Below are positions 27,625-35,423 of a DNA stretch of 61,385 nt, in pieces. Within the stretch, counting starts at the first letter, position 1. The number at the start of each line of letters is the position of its first letter. The translations under genes were made by a program, and so were the position numbers. This DNA is from Leptolyngbyaceae cyanobacterium C42_A2020_001 (GTDB taxonomy: Bacteria; Cyanobacteriota; Cyanobacteriia; Leptolyngbyales; Leptolyngbyaceae): contig JACYLN010000108.1 of the NCBI GenBank assembly GCA_015272515.1, positions 1-61,385 on the forward strand, written 5' to 3'. Under the pieces are notes generated by a model. It was not told the DNA's origin and did not search any database. It saw only the letters and a list, made by a program, of their open reading frames with translations.

Positions 27625-30054
27625 ATGAAGATTCTGCTAGTTGAGGATGATCAGGCGACAGGTGAATTTCTCACCTCCATTCTCACTGCGAATCGATACG
27701 TTGTGGATGTCGCATCAGATGGTCAATCTGGCTTGGAGTTGGCGATCTTGTGGAATTACGACCTGATCATGCTGGACATTGAACTACCGACTTTAGATGG
27801 AATTAGCATTTGCCGCACCCTGCGCTCTAGAGGCAATTCAACCCCAACCCTGATGCTCACTGCCAAAGGCTTAAACGACGATGTGGTAATGGGGTTAGAT
27901 GCCGGAGCAGATGATTACATCATAAAACCCTGCGACCCAACTCAGCTTTTGGCACGGATCCGAGCGTTGCTGCGACGCGGCTCTGGGGTGCAATCTTCTA
28001 CCTTAACCTGGGGCGGACTGTGGCTGGATTCGCTATCTGCATTGGTGACCTATCAGCAGCAGCCAATCTCGCTGGGACCAAAGGAATATAGCTTGTTGGA
28101 GTTGTTTTTGCGGAACCCGCAACGAGTGTTTAACCGCAGCGCTATTCTCGACAATTTGTGGGAGGCGGATGACTTCCCAACGGAAAGTGCCGTGACGAAT
28201 TTGATCAAAGACCTGCGCCGCAAGCTGAAGGCGGCAGGAATGAGCGAGGACTTGATTGAAACAATTTATGGGTTGGGCTATCGGTTAAAGCCGCCACCCC
28301 AGGAGCCAACAACAAATTCGGATGAGCTAAAAGAGAACAGCCTCGATCGCAAAAATCGTAGTGTAGACGAAGGATTGGCGTACATCCGCCAGTTGGAGGA
28401 GCAGTTTCGGACTTCGCTGGAGAAACGCCTCAACGTTTTAGAGTCCGCACTGCGATCGCTCCAGCAGGGGAGTCTTTCGCCCTTCCAACAAGAGGCAGCC
28501 AAAGAAGAAGCCCATCGGCTCGTGGGGGGGCTGGGGTTATATGGATATGCTCAGGCTTCAGACATTGCCCGTAAACTGGAGCATTTGTTAGTCAATAATT
28601 CTCTTGTAGGAGAAACAGCCACCACTCAGTTTGCTCAATTGCTGACAGAGTTACAGGATAAAATCACAACTCAGTCAGGCGGGCTGTCTGCATCTGAGGT
28701 GACCATCACTTTAGATGACCAACTACCTCTCATTCTGGTGTTTGATGATGATGTGGCATTTACACGGGAGTTACACCAAGAGGCGATCGCGAAAGGATTG
28801 CAAACCTGCATCGTTCCACTCCTATCTACATCGGCTGTACTGGATCAAGTGCCGCACGAGTTGCCCATGGGGATTTTACTGAAGTGGACTGGAACCACTC
28901 CTAACCCTGAGAATTTACGGACGTTGAAGACGTTGAAGCAGCAGTTTCAAGACACTCCCATCTTGATCCTGGCGGAACACGATACGTTAGTGAATCGGGT
29001 AGAAGCATCTCGCCTGGGTAGTGAAGGGTATCTTACGAAGCCGATCGCGCCAGGGCAAATTTTAGAATGGGTTGATCGCATCAGCCGTTGTGCGATCGCT
29101 CAACACGTGCCCCAACCTCTTAGGGGTGCAGTCTTGGCTGTAGACGATGACCCCATGATGCTGGGTGCCTTTACAAGCTTGTTACAGCCACGGGGGTTGC
29201 GCGTTACAGGCTTATCAGACCCAACTCACTTTTGGGAAACACTCACCCAAACCAAGCCAGATCTAGTGCTACTCGATTTAGAAATGCCGACCTTTAGCGG
29301 AATCGATCTGTGTCGTGTGGTGCGGCAAGACATTACCTTCAGTGAGTTACCGATTTTGATTGTGACAGCTCATACCGACAAGGTCAGTACTCAGCAAGTA
29401 TTTGACGCAGGAGCCGATGATTTGATTCATAAACCGATCGTCGGGTCAGAGTTAGTGACTCGCGTGATTAGCCGCATTGAACGAGCACGCCTACGACACC
29501 AGATTAACCGTTTGCAGCAAAAACAAACGGAAGTTTTGCAGTATCAGTCGCGGGTAGATGCACTGACTCAAGTTGCAAACCGTCGGCATTTTGACGAAAT
29601 GTTAGAGCGGGAGTGGCATCATCACTGGCAAGACCAAATGACACTCTCCTTAATCTTGTGTGATGTCGATTACTTCAAGCTTTATAACGATCGCTATGGG
29701 CATGTGGCGGGCGACATCTGCTTAAAACAGATTGCTCAAACAATTCAGAGTTGTATTAATCCGGCGGCTGATTTGGCAGCTCGTTATGGCGGCGAGGAGT
29801 TTGGCGTAATTCTCCCCGACACCGACCTCAATGGTGCCTTGCGAGTTGCCGAACGGTTGCAACAAGCGATCGCCCGTTTAGAAATTCCTCATGCAGACTC
29901 CTGTGTTAGCCCATTTATCACGCTTAGTCTGGGTATAACTGGCACCATACCCACAACCGCCCATGGAACAGAGCAGTTAATTCAAACGGCAGATCAGGCT
30001 CTGTATGCCGCAAAAGAGCGAGGACGCAATACTTACTGTTTGTACCCTTTATAA
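27625..30054 (+). CDS. Hybrid regulator: REC-wHTH-HPt-REC-REC-GGDEF
   Basis: The 809-aa protein has six modules in order. A receiver (1-120, D in LIMLDIELPT), an OmpR-type winged helix (about 130-225, ending YGLGYRLKPP), an HPt-like helical domain with the phospho-His in EEAHRLVGGL (about 295), and a degenerate receiver where GILLKWTG replaces the usual acceptor Asp. Then a complete receiver (D in LVLLDLEMPT, about 550) and a GGDEF domain with an intact GGEEF motif. The RxxD inhibitory site is missing (PAAD). It could join DNA binding, phosphorelay and cyclic di-GMP synthesis. I use the ATG at 27625; the upstream frame overlaps the divergent gene. Confidence 0.88.
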   Translation: MKILLVEDDQATGEFLTSILTANRYVVDVASDGQSGLELAILWNYDLIMLDIELPTLDGISICRTLRSRGNSTPTLMLTAKGLNDDVVMGLDAGADDYIIKPCDPTQLLARIRALLRRGSGVQSSTLTWGGLWLDSLSALVTYQQQPISLGPKEYSLLELFLRNPQRVFNRSAILDNLWEADDFPTESAVTNLIKDLRRKLKAAGMSEDLIETIYGLGYRLKPPPQEPTTNSDELKENSLDRKNRSVDEGLAYIRQLEEQFRTSLEKRLNVLESALRSLQQGSLSPFQQEAAKEEAHRLVGGLGLYGYAQASDIARKLEHLLVNNSLVGETATTQFAQLLTELQDKITTQSGGLSASEVTITLDDQLPLILVFDDDVAFTRELHQEAIAKGLQTCIVPLLSTSAVLDQVPHELPMGILLKWTGTTPNPENLRTLKTLKQQFQDTPILILAEHDTLVNRVEASRLGSEGYLTKPIAPGQILEWVDRISRCAIAQHVPQPLRGAVLAVDDDPMMLGAFTSLLQPRGLRVTGLSDPTHFWETLTQTKPDLVLLDLEMPTFSGIDLCRVVRQDITFSELPILIVTAHTDKVSTQQVFDAGADDLIHKPIVGSELVTRVISRIERARLRHQINRLQQKQTEVLQYQSRVDALTQVANRRHFDEMLEREWHHHWQDQMTLSLILCDVDYFKLYNDRYGHVAGDICLKQIAQTIQSCINPAADLAARYGGEEFGVILPDTDLNGALRVAERLQQAIARLEIPHADSCVSPFITLSLGITGTIPTTAHGTEQLIQTADQALYAAKERGRNTYCLYPL

Positions 30055-30115
30055 AAAAGAAGTTGGAAATCTTAAGTTTGAGATTTTGGGTGTGAACCCT
30101 TAAATTGAAGGTCAG

Positions 30116-33100
30116 ATGTTTAGTAGCAATTTGAAGAATATTGTTACTAAACTAAACTTTCAGTTATTTATTGTAATTGGCTTTTTTATGCCGTCTCGTC
30201 GCCCACCCAGTCGATCGCGCCTCAAAATTCCCTTGCAATGGGTTTTGGTGGTGCCGTTTGCGCTACAAACTCTGGGGGTAGTTGCGGTTGTTGGTTGGCT
30301 CTCTTACCGCAACGGGCAAAAAGCCGTGGAAAGTATGGCGTATCATTTGTTGCAAGATGTGTCGGAGCGAATTAGCTACTGTCTAGACACTGCACTACAA
30401 ACCCAACCAACAACGGGAGTAAGGAATTGGCAAGCCGTTGAGCAAGAGCTGCGCGATCGCCGTTACCTCAACCAACTTGACTTCTCAGGATCAGGGACAA
30501 CCTTCATCGTGGAGCGCTCGGGCGCGTTAGTTGCTATGCCCGGTCTAGAAAAGTATCTTCAACTCAAAGTTCGCAGCCAGCCTCAGCGTTTGGCTGTGGT
30601 GAATGCTCCAGATGAACGAATCAGAGCGATCGGGCAACAACTGATCAAGCAATTTGGCAGTTTTCGTGACTTTAACACTGTCACTCAACTTAAAGTCACC
30701 ATCGACAGGCAACAGCAATTTGTGCAAATCACACCCTACCAGCGTCATTACGGCATGGATTGGCTGATTATTACGGTTGTCCCAGAATCCGACTTTATTG
30801 ATGTCACTCAAAGAAACCTTTGGCTGACTGGGTTGTTGTCTTTTCTGACCTTGTTAGGTACAACCGCAACCGGATTTTTAACCGCATTTTGGATTGCAAA
30901 ACCCATTCGGCAACTGAGTCAGGCAAGCCAAGCTCTTGCAGAAGGGCGATGGCAACAATCCTTAGAAGATAGCTGGATTACTGAATTGTCGGTATTGGCG
31001 GGATCTTTCAATCGCACCGCTGATCAACTTCAGCAATCATTTGAACAGATCAAAACTGCCTTGCAGGAATCGGAAGAAAAGTTTACCAAAGTGTTTCGCA
31101 CTAGCCCTGACCCCATCTCTATCATGACGTTTGAAGGCGGGCAATATCTAGAAGTGAACGACAGTTTTCTTAAGTTCAGTGAATACAGCCGTGAAGAAAT
31201 TATTGGGCGCACCCCAACCGAGTTGAATTTAAGTGTGGATTTGCAGCAGGAAGCTGTACTTAAAGAACACTTGCGACAACACGGAACCTTACAAAATTTT
31301 GAATATTACTACCGCACCAAAACCGGAAAACTGGGCACAACGTTGCTGTCAATGGAACGGGTAGAGTTGGACGGACAGCCCCAAATTTTGACCATCGCCA
31401 AAGACATTAGCGATCGCAAACACGCAGAACAAGCCCTCCAGCAAGCACTTCAGCGGATTGACAGCTATTTTGAACACTCCCCCCTGGCAGTGATGGAGTG
31501 GGATCAAACCGGGCGCGTTCTTCGTTGGTCAACCCAGGCAGAACAAATCTTCGGCTGGTCAGCCAGGAAAATGAAAGGACGCTATTGGCAAGAGTGTGGA
31601 CTGGTGTATGAGGAGGATCGCGATCGCGTCCTTGCCGAACTCACTCCCCTAAGGAGTGGCTTAACGACCAGTTGCATCATGCAAAACCGAAACCACACAA
31701 AAGATGGGCGGTTAATTGTTTGCCAGTGGTATTGTTCTGCTGTTTTAGATGAAATGGGCAATTTGGTTTCGGGGCTGTCGTTTGCCCAAGACATCACAGA
31801 TCGCACCCAAATTGAAGCCACTCTCCGAGAAACCGAAGCCCGCAACCGCGCCATTCTGCACGCTATTCCTGACCTGATTACCCTATATACCGCCGAAGGC
31901 ACGTACATCGCTCCTATTCAACGAAATATGACCTATGATGCCATTGCAGACACCAACCTGGTTGGTAAAAGCATCTCAGAATTGTTGCCGCCCGATATTG
32001 CCGATCTCCAGCTACGAGCCACGGAACACGTACTGAAAACGGGCGAAATTCAGGTTTTTGAACAGGAGATCTGGGTTCGGGGTACTCTGCAATATGAAGA
32101 AGTTCGCGTTGTGCCCTTTGGCGAAGAGGCAGTTTTGATCATTGTGCGAGACATTAGCGATCGCAAACGTAGCGAAATTGAACGCGAACTTGCAGAAGAA
32201 GCGTTGCGAAACAGTGAAGAACAGATTCGACAAGCCTTTGAAGATGCGGCAATTGGGATGGCAGTGGTGGGACTTGATGGGCGTTTCTTGAGAGTGAGCC
32301 GCTCGCTCTGCGACATTGTGGGCTATCGCGAAGAAGAATTGTTGGCGCGCACATTTCAGGATATTACCCATCCCGATGATCTCACAACGGATCTTGACTA
32401 CTCAGAGCAAATGGTATCTGGAGAACTCTGCACCTACCAACTCGAAAAACGCTACATCCACAAGCAAGGCTACATAGTTTGGGTTTTGGTCAACGTGTCG
32501 CTAGTAAAAGACCGAAACAATCAACCGCTCTACTTTGTTTCACAAATTCAAGACATTAGCGATCGCCACGAACTTGACCGCATTAAAAACGAATTTATCT
32601 CCATCGTCAGTCACGAACTTCGCACGCCGCTCACTGCAATTCGGGGAGCACTTGGCATTTTAGAAACTGGCGTATTAGACAATGAACCAGCTACCGCCAA
32701 GCAGATGCTTCATGTTGCCCTAAACAACAGTGAGCGTTTGGTGCGGCTGGTGAACGATATTCTCGACTTGGAACGCCTGGAGTCTGGCAAGATACAACTT
32801 GCAATGGAATTGTGCGAAGTCACTGATTTGCTCATGCAAGCGGTTGAGTCTGTGCAAGCCATCGTTACTCAGGCGGCTATTTCAATTGAAGTTACTCCCT
32901 TACAAGCAAAAATTTTGGCTGCCCCAGATGCGATCGTGCAAACCCTCACCAACTTGATTGGTAACGCGATCAAATTCTCAAATCCAGGCAATACAATTTG
33001 GGTAACGGCTGAAGCGTGGGACGGAAGAAAAGTGGAAGAGAAGGACGGTAGAGGAGATGGGGACGACTGTCAAAATTCAAAATTCGGTGCGGCTGACTCA

Positions 33101-33442
33101 CCGGAAGCCAAAATTCACAATTCTCCAACGCCTCAATCTGCAATTCTCAACTCCCAGACCCTACACCCTATCCCTCATACCCCATCACCTACATCCTACA
33201 TCCTCTTTTCCATCAAAGATCAAGGGCGCGGAATTCCGCCAGAGAAGCTAGAAAGTATCTTTGGGCGCTTTCAGCAAGTGGATGTGTCGGATTCTCGTGA
33301 TAAGGGCGGAACTGGTTTAGGTTTAGCAATTTGTAAAAGCATTGTGCATCAACATGGTGGGAAAATTTGGGTGGAAAGCGTGTTAAACAGAGGAAGCACT
33401 TTTTATTTCACACTGCCTCAGTTGAGTAGGGCAGAAGCATGA
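30116..33442 (+). CDS. Membrane sensor histidine kinase, Cache-HAMP-multiple PAS
   Basis: The protein (1108 aa from the ATG at 30116; 1084 aa from 30188) has a TM helix near 42-64, an extracytoplasmic Cache-like domain, a second TM near 240-262 and HAMP. Four PAS modules follow (about 320-430, 445-560, 570-680, 700-815), each ending with the DISDR-type motif. The HisKA helix carries FISIVSHELRTPL and the ATPase part has NLIGNAIKFS, DQGRGIP and GTGLGLAICK. Between N-box and G1 box sits about 60 residues of low-complexity Pro/Ser/Asn sequence (DNA 33,018-33,206) that reads like in-frame spacer DNA. It overlaps the next receiver gene by 4 bp, so the two are a likely kinase-regulator pair. Confidence 0.88.
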   Translation: MFSSNLKNIVTKLNFQLFIVIGFFMPSRRPPSRSRLKIPLQWVLVVPFALQTLGVVAVVGWLSYRNGQKAVESMAYHLLQDVSERISYCLDTALQTQPTTGVRNWQAVEQELRDRRYLNQLDFSGSGTTFIVERSGALVAMPGLEKYLQLKVRSQPQRLAVVNAPDERIRAIGQQLIKQFGSFRDFNTVTQLKVTIDRQQQFVQITPYQRHYGMDWLIITVVPESDFIDVTQRNLWLTGLLSFLTLLGTTATGFLTAFWIAKPIRQLSQASQALAEGRWQQSLEDSWITELSVLAGSFNRTADQLQQSFEQIKTALQESEEKFTKVFRTSPDPISIMTFEGGQYLEVNDSFLKFSEYSREEIIGRTPTELNLSVDLQQEAVLKEHLRQHGTLQNFEYYYRTKTGKLGTTLLSMERVELDGQPQILTIAKDISDRKHAEQALQQALQRIDSYFEHSPLAVMEWDQTGRVLRWSTQAEQIFGWSARKMKGRYWQECGLVYEEDRDRVLAELTPLRSGLTTSCIMQNRNHTKDGRLIVCQWYCSAVLDEMGNLVSGLSFAQDITDRTQIEATLRETEARNRAILHAIPDLITLYTAEGTYIAPIQRNMTYDAIADTNLVGKSISELLPPDIADLQLRATEHVLKTGEIQVFEQEIWVRGTLQYEEVRVVPFGEEAVLIIVRDISDRKRSEIERELAEEALRNSEEQIRQAFEDAAIGMAVVGLDGRFLRVSRSLCDIVGYREEELLARTFQDITHPDDLTTDLDYSEQMVSGELCTYQLEKRYIHKQGYIVWVLVNVSLVKDRNNQPLYFVSQIQDISDRHELDRIKNEFISIVSHELRTPLTAIRGALGILETGVLDNEPATAKQMLHVALNNSERLVRLVNDILDLERLESGKIQLAMELCEVTDLLMQAVESVQAIVTQAAISIEVTPLQAKILAAPDAIVQTLTNLIGNAIKFSNPGNTIWVTAEAWDGRKVEEKDGRGDGDDCQNSKFGAADSPEAKIHNSPTPQSAILNSQTLHPIPHTPSPTSYILFSIKDQGRGIPPEKLESIFGRFQQVDVSDSRDKGGTGLGLAICKSIVHQHGGKIWVESVLNRGSTFYFTLPQLSRAEA

Positions 33443-33813
33443 AGCGAGTGCTTGTGATTGACGATGATTTCGATATTCGTACCGTCGTTAAAGTGGCGTT
33501 AGAAAAATTTGGCGGTTGGCAGGTAGCCGTCGCAGATTGTGGCGCGAAAGGGTTAGAAGCAGCAAAGGCGGAACAATTTGATGTGATTCTTTTAGATGTT
33601 TCGATGCCGGATATGGATGGATTTTGTGTGTTTGAGCAGTTGCAAGCAAACTCAATCACTCAATCGGTTCCAGTGATTTTGCTAACAGCAAAAGTGCTTC
33701 CGGGCGATCGCCGTCGCTTTGCTGAGATGAAGGTCGCCGGAGTAATTACAAAACCTTTCAACCCCGTTACAATTTGCAATCAAGTATCAGAACTGCTGAA
33801 GGGAAATACTTAA
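33439..33813 (+). CDS. Single-domain response regulator (CheY-like)
   Basis: A 124-aa receiver with DDD near residues 8-10, the acceptor Asp in VILLDVSMPD (about 52), Thr in LLTAK and Lys in ITKPF. The start codon overlaps the stop of the membrane kinase gene (ATGA), which implies translational coupling and a cognate pair. With no output domain it would pass phosphate or act by protein contact. Confidence 0.93.
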   Translation: MKRVLVIDDDFDIRTVVKVALEKFGGWQVAVADCGAKGLEAAKAEQFDVILLDVSMPDMDGFCVFEQLQANSITQSVPVILLTAKVLPGDRRRFAEMKVAGVITKPFNPVTICNQVSELLKGNT

Positions 33814-34296
33814 TTAAAAATTCGATAAATCCACCTCAAAACTTTATAATTTTCCTAGATTTCCATATTACACTTGGGCAATTAGCAATTTGAATATTTG
33901 TCGTTTGCAAATTATAGGTTTTGAAGTGGGTTAACCGACACTTACTCTATACAGGGATTGAGTTTCATGCTTCAATCCACCCAACCCCTTATTCTGTTTG
34001 TTTAAACCCACTCACTAAATCTGTTTATATAAACCTTGTCCACGTCTAAACCCGTAATTTTTTCCTGGAAGAGTCTCCAGTTTTCGAGTTGGACGCGGTT
34101 TAGCTTCCAGAATTTGATCCCCTTAAAACAATTTTCTGTAAAGTATTTGACAAAGGTTATTGTTGAAAGTTTGGATGGAAATAGATAACAGCAAGAACTC
34201 CAATCAATTTTTCAACCTTTCAACATAGTTTCCAAAAACTACTCTTAGAATTAGTGTTTATCAGTGGTTTAAATCTCCTATCACTGGCATTTTCCA
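33814..34296. other. AT-rich gap, no gene seen
   Basis: About 480 bases between two receiver genes hold no supported frame or strong hairpin. It probably has the promoter of the following receiver gene. Confidence 0.4.
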
Positions 34297-34698
34297 ATGG
34301 CTTTAAAGCGCATTTTACTCATCGAGCACGATGAAGAAATCCGAGAGATTTTGCGGATTTGCTTGAGATATCTGGCAGGTTGGGATGTTATTTCTTTTGG
34401 CTCACCTCAAGAAAGTTTGGATGCGACATCCCATGCTCGTCCAGACGCAATTCTTTTGGATGCCTTTTTACCAAAAACTAACAGTTTAGGGTTTATTCAA
34501 AAAGTCTGTGTTCAAACGCTTAAAAACAATGCATTAACTCAGTCTGTTCCCATTCTACTAATTACCGATCAAGCTAGTTGGTTTACAGCAGAGCAACTTC
34601 GTTCGCTGGGCGTTCAGGGTGCGATCGCAAAACCCTTTGACCCCACCCTGTTACCATCTCAAATTGCCCATCTCCTCGGTTGGTCGCAAGAGGCGTAA
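34297..34698 (+). CDS. Receiver-like protein, divergent
   Basis: The 133-aa product resembles the preceding receiver in its C-terminal part (QGAIAKPFDP, TLLPSQIAHLLG). The first acidic site is altered (EHDE instead of DDD). The acceptor Asp is kept in AILLDAFLPK, and the usual Thr position is in LLITDQ. It may be phosphorylated weakly or serve as a signal-independent adaptor. The internal IQKVCVQTLKNNA segment is longer than in the previous receiver. The start has no strong ribosome-binding site. Confidence 0.82.
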   Translation: MALKRILLIEHDEEIREILRICLRYLAGWDVISFGSPQESLDATSHARPDAILLDAFLPKTNSLGFIQKVCVQTLKNNALTQSVPILLITDQASWFTAEQLRSLGVQGAIAKPFDPTLLPSQIAHLLGWSQEA

Positions 34699-34726
34699 GA
34701 GTCCCCGTGAAAAAGAGCATAAAAAA

Positions 34727-34745
34727 GGCATCGCGTTGCAATGCC
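34727..34745 (-). terminator. Possible terminator for the DUF937 operon
   Basis: A short stem (GGCAT / ATGCC, extended by two pairs past one mismatch) is followed on the minus strand by six T residues. It sits 126 bp beyond the DUF937 stop and is weaker than the other terminators here. Confidence 0.4.
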
Positions 34746-34870
34746 CTGGAATATAGCGATCGTCAGTCAGCTTAGAACGCTCATTATCGTCTCGACTATG
34801 GAGCTGGAAAGGCTGACTAACAGCCCTTGTTTCATCAAAGATGGTAACGGCTATTACGTGACTGATGTGT

Positions 34871-35389
34871 TTAAGCTGGATTTAAGAAGCGGTTGGCAAA
34901 CTTAAATACATCACCCAAATCAGTAGTACCATCTCCTCCACTTAAAAACGCATTGAGCAGTGGATTGGTACCCGTTCCTGAATTGCTCGCTCCCATGTTC
35001 AGAAGCCCCATAATAGCAGGAAGCAAAGAAGGCAATAGCCCTTGAATCATGCTGGCACTGATTCCGGTTTTTTGAGCAATGCCTTGAATAAGTTGCTGTT
35101 GCAATTGGGGTGGAAATAGGGATTGCAGCGCAGCGGCGGGCGCACCCGTGCCCCCTACTTGATTAACAAGATTCCCCAATTGAGCACCTCCTGGTAAACT
35201 CCCTTGTTGTTTTAAGGCAGGTCCCAAAAGCCCACCTGCTGCTGTCAAAATCGATTGTAGCTTGGTTGCATCTAATCCCTGGCTGGTTGCCAGTTGTTGC
35301 ATTGTGTTGGTAACGTTTTCTAGCTGGGCAACACTTCCTTGTTGGTCTGGATTGTTGATAGCGCTCAACACGTCAAAAAACAGTCCCAT
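34871..35389 (-). CDS. DUF937/YidB-like protein
   Basis: The 172-aa protein is rich in Gly, Leu, Gln and Ala. The repeated hydrophobic turn pattern (LLPSLLPAIMGLLNMG and ILTAAGGLLGPALKQQG) is typical of DUF937/YidB-like proteins of unknown function. No signal peptide or clear membrane span is present. It lies 34 bp downstream of the PstS-DUF4912 fusion gene on the same strand and has its own AGGAGA ribosome-binding site, so they are probably one operon. Confidence 0.8.
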   Translation of the reverse strand: MGLFFDVLSAINNPDQQGSVAQLENVTNTMQQLATSQGLDATKLQSILTAAGGLLGPALKQQGSLPGGAQLGNLVNQVGGTGAPAAALQSLFPPQLQQQLIQGIAQKTGISASMIQGLLPSLLPAIMGLLNMGASNSGTGTNPLLNAFLSGGDGTTDLGDVFKFANRFLNPA

Positions 35390-35423
35390 GATTCATCTCC
35401 TGAGATTTTTAGCGTTAGTTGAA

